From: Phycomyces blakesleeanus NRRL 1555(-)
Lineage: Eukaryota > Mucoromycota > Mucoromycetes > Mucorales > Phycomycetaceae
Reading direction: 5' to 3'
NCBI RefSeq assembly: GCF_001638985.1
Contig: NW_017265145.1
Location: 1,288,715-1,352,714, forward strand
DNA length: 64,000 nucleotides
Program-made: the position numbers and the translations under genes
Notes under the pieces: generated by a model
Seen by the model: only the letters and a program-made list of their open reading frames with translations
The model's database searches: none
Told to the model about the DNA's origin: nothing
In this document: piece by piece, positions 10,695 through 22,619 of the stretch
How positions within the stretch are numbered: the stretch's first letter is position 1
Layout: each line of letters starts with the position of its first letter

Positions 10695-11899
10695 ATGGCT
10701 CCAAGAACTAACATCAACCAGAACGCACGTACCAATGGATCAACATCTAGGCCATTGATCAACGCAGTCAACACTGGGCGTATAGAATCGTCAAATCCAA
10801 TGATTGCTCCTAGACCAGAAAATATATCAATTCCAGTGTCAGAGTTTAATGATGTAGTCAGTCTTCTCGCTACACTCAATGACAAAATGACAGCCGTTAG
10901 TTCCAATGTTAGTGAATTGAAAGGTAATTAAACACAAACTATATTGTTTTCCAATAGACTGACTATTTGAACAGTACAATGCCAGGTGGGTGCTCAATCG
11001 ACTGGCATGCAAGCCGTTCTGGATTCTGATATGGATCCTCAGGACATCATAAGCAGCTCAAGACACCCAAAGATCTCAGTAAGCTCAAATACTAAAATTA
11101 TAAAAACAATCTCCCTTTAAACCAAAAATCAATATACCTTTAATAGAGTATTATTCGGGGGCGGTTAAGAGATATTAATCTGAAGACAGATGATTTGGAG
11201 TTGATCAGAGAGAATGATGATAAACCAACTTGGGATGTCAATATTGGTTTGTCTGACGAGTTTAACAAGAATCTTGCAAGTGATTTGATGCTTTACATTC
11301 GTTGTCAACCTGTAGCAGCCATGGTACCACCAAAAGAGCTATGTGGTATAATTGTAAACAGCTATTACAATCGCTTGGCTGCTAGTAAGCTTACTGAAGA
11401 AGACAGACAGACAAACACTACCTCAAACAGAAGAGGAAATAGAAAGACTGCTGTAAGCATTTCTATTTATAATAATTCAATTTTGACAAGTATACTTAAA
11501 ATATTATATATATCGTAGCTTAATAAAAGGAGAAAAAGAACGTACACAAAGCATAAGGATGCCGTCACTGAAAAGTTTAATTGGGATTATAATGGCGTTT
11601 TTTACAGAGATGCAATGTCTGGTGATGAGACAGAAACCGATACTTCTGTTGTTGCATCTCGTCCTGATTGGCGTAGTGATGAGATAATGTTTTATATAAA
11701 ATGGTTTTTCTGTTGTTTGATTCCTGATGTATATATACATTTATAGTTGAATACCGTGTTTGACTTTCTTGATGAGCTTGCCAGAGATGACTTGGGAAAA
11801 AGAGCAACACAGTTGAAGTCGCGGAGTCATGTGTTAGTACACGAGACAATTCCTCATGGTTCGGTCACAAAAATGCCTACATGGTCAAAACGCGTATAA
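10695..11899 (+). CDS. P1 accessory protein, coiled-coil N-terminus, unknown function
   Basis: Not a family I can name. Supported exons are 10695-10923 (starting MAPRTNINQN and ending in a heptad-like stretch VSLLATLNDKMTAV), 10975-11078, 11147-11452, 11519-about 11685, and a last exon from about 11746 to the stop at 11897-11899 (ending TWSKRV). Phases agree across the first three GT-AG introns; the last donor is unclear. Exon 3 has KPTWDVNIG, and exon 4 a basic RRKRTYTKHKDAV block, acidic MSGDETETD and PDWRSDE. The P2 element carries a diverged homologue in the same place and order. A DNA-binding or assembly partner of the transposase (compare En/Spm TnpA) is inference. Confidence 0.65.
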
Positions 11900-12005
11900 T
11901 AAAATTTCTGTCTTTTTAGTTGCACTCTTTATCACATCTCTTTTTATGTCTATGAACTATGTTTTATATTATTATTGTTATTTTAAAAAAAGATAGAGTA
12001 TTTTA

Positions 12006-15000
12006 TTAAGCGTACAGCTTTCTTGGCAGAGGAATAACAACGATTTTTGCCACACCACTACTGGACACATGACTTCCAATTGCAATTGGCGACAAGATGC
12101 GGTGAACAGGCAGAATGTTGTTGTAGTCATACTTCAGAAATTCTGGCTCATACAACTCGATGCCCTGCTTGGTTCTAGGTTGATGGCGAGGAATTTTGTA
12201 CCACTCAACGAAGGCAAATACGTGTTGGGGGTTGTGACAAGGGGAAAGGTTGGTGTGCATGAGGTTTGGTGTAAAATCGTGCAAGAACAAGTACTTAATA
12301 CGACCAGCATATCTTTCCTCAGAGTCTCCACTTTTTTCAATAAATTTCACTTGTATATGCGATCCTCTCATGACCAAGCCTTCTCCACCTGTGTAAACTT
12401 GTCCAAGAAGATTGATGGACAAAATCTTCTGGATTCGGTCATTCACAAACCAACAATTCCTGATTGTTGTCTTGGCACTGCAAAGAGAATCGTTGTCATA
12501 CTCAATTTTATAGAAATCGAGCAGACAATCATACTCGGATTTTCTCATTGTTGTTGGTGGCTTCAAACACAATGGTAGAGCAGAAAGAGGTAGAGGTTCG
12601 TTGCCAAATGTTTGCTTTGAAGGCTTTTCAGCAGATTGTAGGAACGTTGGCAAGTGAAAGTATGACAGTATCAAAGTATGTGGCGAAAGTGCAGGATTAT
12701 AGATTTTATGGCCAGACAGCTTGAGAAAGAGAGAGAGGAGTAAAGGACTGGTAACATTTCTGAGATGCGCTTGACAAAAGTCACCATTGTAAGAACTCTC
12801 AAGAAATCTTTTCATGTAGGTATTCTCGAACCCACTCTTCTGGTTTGCCTCAAACCCTTTCAATACACCATTATAGCGCTCAAAGCTAAATAGCCAAAAT
12901 CCATAAATTGGCCCAAAGTTCTCAATCGTTTCTTTTAGATGGAGATGGAGATGCATGTTTTGCGTGAATACATCTGGTTTATAAAAGTCTTCACAACCAA
13001 CACAAAACTCCTCCAAACTTTCGTGAGCTTTTTTGATCCCATTTTTGGTGATACTTGGCTTCGTCAATTCTCTGCATGCATCGACAAAATAGATTCAATT
13101 GTCAAGCAGATCATCTCACAGGCGTCTATTGACCAGAACAGGAGAGTATATTAGGCATTATGATTTCTACTCATATGCCTTCATAAACAGAAATTTCTTT
13201 CCAATCTTTATCTTCAGAGTCGTATACCCTACAGGGAGTACCATTCTATTAGCCTCTTCCTGCATCTCTACAAAATCTTTGTCATCAAGCAAATTGTTTG
13301 CAATCCAAATATCCATCATTCGTTTTGCAGTCCCGAGAAAAAGGTTGTGCATGGGATCGATAATGGTGGCACGCACTGGCTCAAAGTACACAAGTCGATG
13401 AAGCTCAGACCAACAAACACCATTCTCAATCTCCAATTGCTTTCTCTCTATCAATGTCTTTGCATTCTTCCACAGGTTTGCATGTCTGCGATTTTCTTCT
13501 TTTGTGCGGCCTACCCATTCCAAAAACTTAAGCCCAAAATAGTTTACAGCAGTGGTCCCATCAACACGAGCAAACTGACAATTGCATTTGTAGCATGCAC
13601 ATGTGCTGTTGTGAGATGTAAACCCACACGTCTTTCTTGCAGCAGGGATGTCGCATGCAACCATCAACAGAGCAGCACGCACCAGAGCACCTGAGCAGTT
13701 ATATGTATCAATTGTGATACCTTTATACAATAGCATAAGTTCATCAACAAGAGGACGCAAATAGTTATTGATCTCGTCGGTGCTTGCTTCTTTAGGTCCA
13801 GGCATCAATCCAACAAGAATGACATTTTCTGCCTTGTTCCGCTCTTCTCTCGGCAGATTATTAATTGTCAGGTATATCGCACCACAAGAATATGTTACTC
13901 CATCAAATGGTTGAAACCAATCAATGTTCAGTGTCAATAGTAATGATCGTTCCTTCGAAACAAACTGGACACCATCCTCATCCACTAATTCGTTCCACAT
14001 CTTTCCATCATATACATCGAATAAAGTACTGTTGACTTTTGGTTTACGATTCCATCTGTTGATTATACTCTCAAAAGAAAGACGTGTAAACATTTTTTTC
14101 AAGGTAGTTGTCAACGAGTTATAAACAAATGTGCACTTTGGAATCATGGCGTTCTTCATACTAGACTTGTAGAGATCATTCTTACAATGCGTCTTACTAC
14201 CAACTCTTTTGAAATTGCAGGATGTATGTGTGTTGTTGCTGTAATTGTACAATGTGTGACAATTACTGCATGCTACATATTTTGATACGCCGTTTGTCAA
14301 GTCATTGTATCCTGTCATTTTCCTCAAACCCAGAATGCTTGTGGGAAGTCAGAAATCCTCTCCATAATGTTCGAGGATTGTATTTATGAATGTAATCAAA
14401 ATTACTGCGCCTTTATCCACAATGAAGCTAGAAATAAATATCACAGTGAAAACCGCAATTACTCAATGCCAAATATTCTCTGGAAGGTTTTCTGTAGACT
14501 CTGTAAGTTATCATAAAATAATATTAATTTTTTGTTTCTTTAATTCAAATCTTTTTTCTTCAATCATAGTTTATTTTTAATATTTACCCTGTTCTTGCTC
14601 TCTGTTCTGTTCTTCTTGCTCAAATTCATCCGACGACTCATATTCAGACTCATACTCTGAGGTATACTCCTCTGTTTCAAAAAGAGATTCTTCCACTGAA
14701 AGAGGTAAGTGGGTATTGACATACTGCTCTGGTGAGGGTGCACCAATAGAGTAATTATCATCTATTGGTACCGAGTTTAAATAGAGTGCGCATTGGGTAT
14801 AAAAAATAAAATACTATTACATTCAATATGTTCTTCAATTTGATCTATGTCCATATCAGCTTCACCAGTGTTTACTTCGGCTGTCAAAACTATTTGTTCT
14901 AATGGATTAGAATACATCATATAAATAAATGAAAAATTGATAACTTAATTTACCATTAATGGTTTTATCCATATTCCTGTCATTATCATTCTGGGCATGA

Positions 15001-15101
15001 CGCTTGGCAGTTCTTTTATCTGTCATGGTGTATCCAAGAGGATTGCGATTGCATCTTGTGCATTTGCAACGAACTTCATTAGGATTGGCAATGGAAAACA
15101 T
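12006..15101 (-). pseudogene. P1 TNP2-like transposase, several stops
   Basis: Multi-exon gene convergent with the accessory gene. The N-terminal exon (15101 downward) encodes a CKCTRC...H cluster. An exon at about 14510-14390 has the segment VIAVFTVIF. The main block (14327-13167) has a CSNCHTLY zinc-like motif, the core PFDGVTYSCGAIYLTINN, then GLMPGPKE, TCGFTSHNSTCACYKC and IIDPMHNLFLGTAKRMMD. The C-terminal block (13067-12006) has the DUF4218-like MHLHLHLKETI..FGPIYGFWLFSFERYNG. Stops interrupt at about 14485 (WH-stop-VIAV), about 14357 (DF-stop-LP) and four times at 13166-13080. A transposase of the Transposase_21/TNP2 type is the best call; this copy is probably inactive. Confidence 0.82.
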
Positions 15102-15377
15102 TTTTTCACTTAATTTTTTTTAATAATAAAGGAAGTGTGTAACAGCCGTTGCTTATTATAATTGTCTTTATTATTTTGAAAAAATTCTCTCAGGGACTCT
15201 GATATATATTAGGCCAATGATATGTCTTTAAATATATTCTCGCTGCTAAACACAGGAAATGACCTGGGTTGTAATTTTTTGGCTACTATTATCGATAATT
15301 CCAGGTAAGTGGAATTCAATTATTTTAAGGTGTTTTTGCAGTGATCATCTTGATTGGTTGACGAGAATTTGGGCATG
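15102..15377. other. P1 right arm plus TD2 LTR fragment
   Basis: 15102-15343 is the AT-rich right arm of P1, with no gene. 15344-15377 is a piece of the TD2 LTR in inverted orientation (the matching start of the copy at 8278), continued by ACA at 20931-20933 on the other side of Ty3-F. Confidence 0.65.
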
Positions 15378-15739
15378 TGTCAGAGTTGACATCGGTGAAT
15401 AAAATCGGTAGTTCTAAGCAACCAGTAAGAGTTGACTTTTTAGGATAAAAGATCTTGACTTTGTCGATTGGTCTTTCATATATGTTTTAGATGTTTAAGA
15501 TAGTGAATATACTTATAGAAGATATTACTGGACAACAGGCATCTAAGACATATTATCGTAGCTATTCTTTTAGCCAAAAATCAATTATCATTTTGTATAA
15601 ATAGTCAAGAAATATATTTAATAAAAAGCATCTTTATTCTAATCTAAAAACTATTTATAAACTTGACGATTCCCAGTGATATTGATTCTGCAACTTAGTT
15701 ACAAGTGCCAGAAAAGAAATACTAGATCGAGACTTGACA
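15378..15739 (+). repeat. 5' LTR of Ty3-F
   Basis: 362 bp from TGTCAGAG to CTTGACA. It contains TGTATAAATAGTC as a TATA region and AATAAAAAGC. It matches the 3' LTR at 20565-20926 and the solo copy at 8630-8993. Confidence 0.93.
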
Positions 15740-15741
15740 AT

Positions 15742-15753
15742 TGGTAGCTGAAT
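15742..15753 (+). promoter_or_regulatory. Primer-binding site of Ty3-F
   Basis: TGGTAGC begins 2 bp after the LTR end. This is the expected start of a site complementary to a tRNA 3' end (GCTACCA). It contrasts with Ty3-A, B and C, which lack a TGG at the LTR edge. The specific tRNA is not identified. Confidence 0.6.
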
Positions 15754-16987
15754 GACCGTTTCTTCTGACCCATCCAAGATCAGCACCCAGTTTTCCGTTG
15801 CTGATAGAAAAAAGTATGAGATTGAAGAAAGAGTTCAGGCCTTGCTTCCTGCCAATCTACAGACTACTTTTGCTGCCTCTCGTACTGTTCTGTTTCTTCC
15901 TGTTGAAGAACGCATCTGTTCCACCCCCGCAAGAGAAGATTTTTGGGATAATCAAGCCCGCCAAATCGTTGCCAAGCTTTTGGGTGTCCCTGTACCTACA
16001 CCCCCTGTCACAGATCCCACTATCCACGTACCTGTCTCCAGTTCTTTACCTGCTCCCACTATGAGTAACCAACCCATCTCTGCTGCTCCTACTGTTCCTG
16101 TTGCTGCTGCCTCTGCCACAACCGCTCCTGTGGCTGTGTCCATGCCCAATTTGATTGCGGCATTCACTGCGGCACTCCATAACACCCAGACTCCAGCCCC
16201 ATCCACCCCAGCCCCGGCCCCTGCCCATGTGTTGTTACCCTCTTCCGTCTGGATAGAACGTCCTGAGTTCTATTGTGGTGATCGTTCTGCCAATGCTATT
16301 GACAGCTGGGTTCGTTCTGTGGAACGTTGTGCCGACCTCTACCACATGGACTACAGTAGTTGGACTTCGTATGCCATCACCCTTCTACGTGATCGTGCTG
16401 ACGTTTGGTGGTGTTGTTTGGAAGATACTGGCTCTACTACCTCGGACTGGCATTCATTTACTTGGTTGCTCGATGATAACTTCCGCCCCGTCCATTCTAC
16501 ACAAAATGCCCATGATCGCATTCGTTCCTTACGCCAGACTGGCTCTATTGAAACATATATTGATACATTCCAGAATCTCCGCATGGATATTCCATCCATG
16601 ACAGAAGATAAAGCTCTTGACCGATTCACCAATGGCCTGTGCCCCAAAACTCGCAGTCAAGTCCATTTCCGGGAACCTCTGGATGTTGCTGATGCTGCTC
16701 GCACTGCCCTGGCATTTGAGAATGGCCACCATCCTATCCCTGCTCCTCGCCCTGAACTGGTCCCACAGTATGCTCGCAATGACAGTCCCACGCCCATGGA
16801 CCTTGATGCTATGGAGGGGAGGGGGTCCATGCAGACCAATTACCGAGGATGCTCAGGACAATGTAGTGGCCGATTCTCCGCTCCATGCTCTGATATGCAA
16901 CCAAACTAATAAGGAAGCCGAGATAGCCATGAGTGTTTCTGGTGTGGCCAGGTGAGCCATCTCAAACGTTTCTGTCTGGACCATATT
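15752..16987 (+). pseudogene. Gag of Ty3-F (capsid intact, frame break before the zinc knuckle)
   Basis: An open frame of 385 codons (15752-16909) starts MTVSSDPSKI. After a Pro/Ala-rich stretch (residues about 90-165) comes a retrotransposon Gag domain: RPEFYCGDRSANAIDSWV, DRADVWW, DWHSFTWLLDDNFRP, SIETYIDTFQNLRMDIPS. The CCHC zinc knuckle CFWCGQVSHLKRFC (about 16934-16975) lies in another frame just downstream, so a frameshift or nonsense change separates capsid from nucleocapsid. Gag normally forms the virus-like particle in the cytoplasm. Confidence 0.85.
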
Positions 16988-17157
16988 GCCGCAATCTGCC
17001 AACTGGATGAAGGACATGCCAAAGCACAAGGCCGCAATAATGTGTCATTCCATATAACTGAGCTAAGAGGGGACCAGTTGCGTGAGGCTCAAGACCCTCA
17101 GACCAGGGATGTAAAGATTATAATAGTGTTAGCTATGAAGAATTTGATAATAAAACT

Positions 17158-20100
17158 TTGTCTTACCAGTATTTTGATGTCCCAACTACTGTCAATGAAG
17201 ATCTGATGCATCTAGAACAACTCAACTCAACAATCAACACAGACCTACCACTCTATGAAGCTACATATAAGGGGAAGTGCATATCAGTATTAATTGACAG
17301 TGGCGCAAGCGCAAACTATGTGACACCAGAAATAGCAAGACTTACCAGTATTGTGGAAAAGGTGGAAGATTGACAAGTTAAGACAGCTGGTGGCCACCAG
17401 ATTCCAATCACTCAGAAGGTCAACATGCCGATATCCCTTAATGGTTACACTAATGTGATCAAAGCGTACATATTTCCAATGAAGTTCGACTTAATCTTGG
17501 AAAGAATCTGGTTACAGAAAGCTCAGCCGATTCCCAACTGGTTTAATGACAGCTGGAAACTTTACAAAGATAACAAAGAATACACTATACAGCCACACAA
17601 TGCACAGACCACCACAAACCATTTGAACTACATCGTGTCACACAAGCAAGCAAGGAAACTGATAAAGAAACAACAAGCTGAGAGTTTCTTACTGTTTATC
17701 AAAGAAGACAAAATAGAACACACAACCGACAAACCAGAATGGAATAACCTAGCAAAGGAATTTCCAGATGTATTCAAGGATGAGCTTCCTGGAGTACTGC
17801 CAGACTGTGATGTACAGCATGTAATTAACATCGAAGATGCAAGACCAATTAGCCAACCGCCATTCAAGATGAGCCCCTTGGAGTTGAATGAGCTCAAGCA
17901 GCAACTCAAAGAACTTCTTGATCTCGGTTTAATCTGCCCAAGTGCATCACCATGGGGTGCCCCAGTACTGTTCGTAAAGAAAAAAGATGGTGCCATGTAA
18001 ATGTGTATTGATTACCATGCCCTTAACAAAGTAACTGTTTGCAACAATTACCCATTACCACGAATCGATGAATGCTTGGAAAGACTCCATGGATCCGCCC
18101 ATTTCACCAGCCTTGACCTTAAAAGTGGCTATCATCAAGTGAAAATCTACCCCAGTGATGTCCCAAAGTCTGCATTTAACACTCGTTATGGCCAATACGA
18201 ATTCCTTGTTCTCCCTTTTGAATTGACCAATGCACCCCCGACTTTCCAAAGCTTGATGAACCGAGTATTGGGTGACTGCCTTGATAAGTTTGCATTGGTG
18301 TACCTCAACGACATCCTCATATTTAGTAAGACTGAAGAAGATCATTAACGTTATGTATGCCATGTCCTACAAAGGTTGCAAGAGGAGAAGCTTGTGGCCA
18401 ATTTGAAGAAGTGCGAGTTCAACAAGAAAGAACTCATTTTTGTTGGATTCCAAATCACAGCACAAGGTATTCTACCTGCACCTGGAAAAGTGAAGGCTGT
18501 TAAAGATTGGCCGGTTCCCACAAACATACAGGAGGTACACCAGTTCTGTGGTCTTGCACAACATTACAGACGATTTATCCCAGGATATGCAAGCATGGCC
18601 TTGCCATTAATGGATCTGACCAAGGGTACTGGCGCCAAGCAACAACCTATTGTATGGACAAAAGACTGCCAGGAGAGTTTTGAACTCATCAAGAAACGGC
18701 TTACTGCTCCCCCAGTATTGCAAGCTCCAGATGTGCTCAGACCATACCAGATAGAAACCGATGCCTTGGACTTCAGTGTAGGCGCAGTATTACTACAAGA
18801 AGGCGAAGATGGGCTGTGGCACCCTCTAGCATACGAGTCAAAGAAGTTTTCCTCGGCAGAAAGATCATACCCAGTACAGGAATGAGAGCTACTTGGAATA
18901 GTACATGCACTCCGAACCTGATGTTGCTTAATTGATGGCAGACCCTACACTGTGTTCTCCGACCACCTGCCATTGAAGTATTTCCGTTCACAGGTGACCT
19001 CCACACCCCGCCTTATCTGTTGGATTGCAGAATTAAAGCTATATGTGCCAGATATTCAGTACAAGCCAGGCAAGGAGAATGATGTACCTGATGCCTTATC
19101 CCACATGGGAGGTCCAGACAGTCAAAGTTTTACAGAATCTATCAAGCCAGATTACCTGTACGCCACGTTACTGACACATCCCACAGATTGGCCAAACTAC
19201 TACACTTTCCAGCCAGACCAAGTCCCAATTGATGCCCAGGCTATTGTAGAGAAAAATAGATATCATTTTGTGGTGAAGAACCAACAAGTATTCCGCAAAG
19301 TAATGATAGGCAATGGAGACGTTTGCAAAGTACCATTCCTCCCATTTGCACAATGAGCAGACAAGGTCCAAACGTATCACCAAGGATTCGGACGCTCAGG
19401 GTTTACTACTATGGTTGATTTGCTAAAGTCCCACCACTGGTGGCCCACCCTCTGCAATGATATCAAAGAATGGCTAAGCGCATGCCCAGAATGCCTATTA
19501 AATACAAGAAAAGATGGTCAGCACCACGACGAGATGCACCCACTGAAAATACCCACAGCTTTCCAAAGATGGCACTTGGACTTCATTGGTAGACTACCCA
19601 TGACCCTGAAAGGAAACCAATGGATCCTTGTGACCGTTGACTACACCACTAATTGGCCCATTGCCCGTGCTGTCCCCGTTGCATCTGCCAAAATGGTTGC
19701 TGATTTCATTTATGAAGAAATTGTTATGCATTTAGGTTGCCCAGCAGAGATCCTCACTGACCGTAGTAAAAATTTCACTAGCAAGCTTGTGTCAGCTTAT
19801 CTCAGCCATATTCAGTCAAACCACCACCTCACCTCTGCATTCCATCCAAGAACGAATGGCAAGTGCAAGCGTCTCAATGGAACTCTTAAGCAAATGCTAC
19901 GCAAGTACACAAATGGTGCTTTACATTGCTGGGATAACTTCTTATCTGCTGCACTTTGGGCCTGTTGCATCCGCACTCATGCCACCACCAGATACAGTCC
20001 ATTTTTTCTCACATATGGCCGCCATCCCATTCTACCTGGTGACCCTCAACAGTCGTATATCAATAAAAACGTCTCTGAGGACCCTCGTGCTGTTGCTGAC

Positions 20101-20598
20101 AAAACCACTGATCAACTGGAGAACGTCGGTAGGGCCCGTGAAGCTGCTGAACTATGTATGACTGTTATGAGCAATAAAGACAAAGAAAAATGTGATGCCA
20201 TCATCAAGAAAGTGTTGTTCAAGATTGGTGACCATGTCAAACTCATGCACAAAGGATGTTTTGGTCTGGAACTGCGATTCAAGGGTCCATTTGTAGTCAT
20301 GAACAAGAACGAGGCTTATGGTACTTATCAATTGAAAACTATGGAAGGTAAACCTCTCACATCCTGGGTTCATATTGACCATTTGTACAAGACACATGGT
20401 GATGCCCCTCAAGACACATGGTATAACCCAAATGCCTCTTGCTCTGCCTGGCGCACTGCTATGCGACTCTTGGACTTGGAGATTCCGAATGACACGGTCG
20501 ATCCTGTGGCTTCACCAGATGATGTTGGTGCTTGTGGACGATCACAAAGCCAGGAGGGGGGTAATGTCAGAGTTGATATCAGTGAACAAAATCAGTAG
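17158..20598 (+). pseudogene. Pol of Ty3-F with six stops and mutated active sites
   Basis: In order: protease LIDSGASANYV (about 17290), reverse transcriptase (17900-18350), RNase H (QIETDALDFSVGAVLL, about 18750), integrase zinc domain (HHWW...CPECL, 19430-19500) and integrase core (WHLDFIGRLP, LTDRSKNF, NGKCKRLNG). In-frame stops are at 17371, 17998, 18346, 18883, 18919 and 19354. The RT active site reads YLNDIL where YLDDIL is expected, and the integrase core has K where the catalytic E should be (NGKCKR); both fit G-to-A changes. Non-functional even apart from the stops. Confidence 0.9.
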
Positions 20599-20926
20599 TT
20601 ATAAGCAACTAGTAAGAGTTGACTTTTTAGGATAAAAGATCTTGACTTTGCCAATTGGTCTTTCATATATGTTTTAGATGTTTAAGATGGTGAATATACT
20701 TGTAGAAGATATTACTAGACAACAGGCATCTAAGACATATTATCATAGCTATTCTTTTAGCCAGAAATCAATTATCATTTTGTATAAATAGTCAAGAAAT
20801 ATATTTAATAAAAAGCATTTTTATTCTTATCTAAAAACTATTCATAAACTTGATGATCCCCAGTGGTATTGATTCTGCGACTTAGTTACAAGTGCCAGAA
20901 AAGAAATACCAGATCGAGACTTGACA
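20565..20926 (+). repeat. 3' LTR of Ty3-F
   Basis: 362 bp, preceded by the polypurine tract and followed by the CATG target duplication. It differs from the 5' LTR at several positions. Confidence 0.93.
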
Positions 20927-20937
20927 CATGACACGAT

Positions 20938-21299
20938 TGTCGTTCCTGATCTGGGATGGTCTTCCTTTTACTATAGCAAAGTCAAAAGGTCAAACCCACT
21001 GGGGATCGGAGAGTATATGTAAAATCGAAGAGAGGATAAAAGGTCCTTTTTATTGATAGGAATTGAATTGTCTTATATAGTTTTCTAAACTAATACTGCG
21101 CATTATCCGCAGTAAACTATTATACTCTATTTAATTACAAGAGAAGTCCTTTTACTGCGGTTGATGCTCAGAAGATGTTACTGTGGTTAATCTTTACAAG
21201 ACATTACTGCGGTTCGTTATCTATGAGGTATCTTTGACATACAGAACTGCTGCAGTCAATTATCCCGATTTCTCGGATTCATCAAAATAATGTCCGACA
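20938..21299 (-). mobile_element. Solo LTR, tRNA-downstream family (TD), with target duplication
   Basis: Full-length 362 bp flanked by CGAT (20934-20937 and 21300-21303); the repeat could also be read as 5-bp ACGAT. Its U3 end is 42 bp from the 3' end of tRNA-Gly. It inserted directly beside the older TD2 LTR that ends at 20933. Confidence 0.94.
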
Positions 21300-21341
21300 C
21301 GATCAATCTGACTGAGTACCCCCAATAATCAAAAAACGTAT

Positions 21342-21412
21342 TGCGCGGACCGGGAATCGAACCCGGGCCCTTCGCGTGGCAGGCGAAGATTATACCACTT
21401 AACCATCCGCGC
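21342..21412 (-). tRNA. tRNA-Gly (GCC)
   Basis: A 71-nt cloverleaf on the minus strand. Acceptor GCGCGGA pairs with TCCGCGC, with discriminator A. The anticodon stem-loop TTCGC-CTGCCAC-GCGAA gives anticodon GCC. The T-arm GGTTCGATTCC is the B box. A T6 run follows the 3' end. A TD LTR lies 42 bp downstream and a TU LTR starts 51 bp upstream. Confidence 0.97.
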
Positions 21413-22068
21413 TTTATGATTTTATCATAAATGTTGTAGCCAAGTGTGGCTGTGGTTAGTCTCTGGTGCGGGATACCGGACGGTGGATTCCTTTGGTGGT
21501 TTGGTCCGGCGGTGAGCTGTGACGGGTGGTACCGGACTCGTGGACGTTGACGTCGACCGAGTGACGTGTCTCGAGGGACAAGAGTGGTCCCCCAGGTGTC
21601 TTGGGAAATCTTGCTCCCGATGCCCCTATACCCAAACCCCCTAATATAATCCCGTTCCTTAAAATTAAAATACCCATCTACATTGTCACCTCAGAAATAT
21701 CTGTCACCCACTAAAAACATTATACCTCTTTCCCCTAATTTTATACACTTCTTTATCACTGACATTTATTTCACACTATTTTTTATTATATTTTATTAGA
21801 TTCTATTATTATATTATTACTTTACTTCTATTCTACCTCACTATATTTTTACTTTATCTTTATTCAATTATTATATTTTTACTATATTTTTATTTTACTC
21901 TCTCTATAATTTTCTATTCTACTTCTACTATCAACACCAGTTATATATAGTAAAAATTTTCACTTGACTTCCTTTTCTTTTCCTCAAAAATTATTTTAAT
22001 CAAACATTTTTGTTTATAAAAAGAACAATCTTTTCAATTAATAAAATTATCATTCTATTCTTGATCTT

Positions 22069-22600
22069 TGTTGTAAATGAGTATTGACTACTGCTGTAAT
22101 TGAGAATAAGTCTGAAGGAAATAATATAAGGCCTCAGCTATTCCAATCAAAGGTGTCTACCGATTACTTTATTATTTAACACACAGGTTTAGCATGCATG
22201 ATAGTGATTATATTTCATATGATGATATCACCATAATATGGGATACATCAGTGAATTATTATAAGCATAATTATAACTCATAAACACATTTACTTTCGAT
22301 GTTAATACTTCATTGGGACTACACACATTTATATAATTAATCATACATTAATTATCCCAAGATCACGTTGCTCTGATTAAGGCTCAGATAGGATCGATTA
22401 CCTGACCCCAGTCATATAATTTTCCCAATCCAAAACAATATAAATAGCAGTAGTAGTTCAGTGTAGGAACCTGGTCAAACTTTGATACAAAATCTTTCTC
22501 AATAAACAAAACCTACACAAGTTCTCACGAATCTTCGTTCCTAATTTCAAATCTTGAATTCTTCCTCTTAAAAACTTCTTCAACTTCAACCACCACAACA
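22069..22600 (+). repeat. 5' LTR of Ty3-B
   Basis: 532 bp, TGTTG...CAACA. TATA region AATATAAATAGC near 22437. It contains TCACGAA (22525-22531), complementary to the sequence just after the LTR. Confidence 0.95.
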
Positions 22601-22606
22601 TTTTTT

Positions 22607-22613
22607 TTCGTGA
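22607..22613 (+). promoter_or_regulatory. Putative self-priming primer-binding site of Ty3-B
   Basis: TTCGTGA, 6 nt after the LTR, is complementary to TCACGAA at 22525-22531 in the LTR. There is no TGG-led tRNA match. Tf1/sushi-type chromoviruses are known to prime from their own mRNA, and this element has a chromodomain. Confidence 0.5.
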
Positions 22614-22619
22614 ACTACT

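Larger units (their letters stand above)
9020..15343. mobile_element. CACTA-type DNA transposon P1
   Basis: 6324 bp bounded by the inverted repeat CACTGCAAAAAC and flanked by a 3-bp target duplication ATC (9017-9019 and 15344-15346). The LTR at 8278-8602 gives the uninterrupted sequence, so the boundaries are well supported. It carries two convergent multi-exon genes: an accessory gene on the plus strand and a TNP2-like transposase on the minus strand, the latter with several stops. CACTA termini plus 3-bp duplications plus a TNP2 transposase match the CACTA/En-Spm superfamily, with fungal Plavaka-like members. Confidence 0.88.
15378..20926 (+). mobile_element. Ty3/gypsy retrotransposon Ty3-F, decayed
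   Basis: 5549 bp with 362-bp LTRs (15378-15739 and 20565-20926) and a 4-bp target duplication CATG (15374-15377, 20927-20930). A TGGTAGC-led primer-binding site follows the 5' LTR, and a polypurine tract (AGGAGGGGGG, about 20551-20561) precedes the 3' LTR. It is inserted three bases before the end of a TD2 LTR. The LTRs differ at scattered positions, so it is older than Ty3-B and Ty3-C. There is no chromodomain. Confidence 0.93.

Noticed and set aside
12069..12578. Plus-strand open frames across 12.1-13.7 kb
   Set aside because: Antisense to the P1 transposase, which has recognisable motifs.
21456..21677. Minus-strand open frame beside tRNA-Gly
   Set aside because: Lies in the TU LTR; no conservation of the frame in the other copies.
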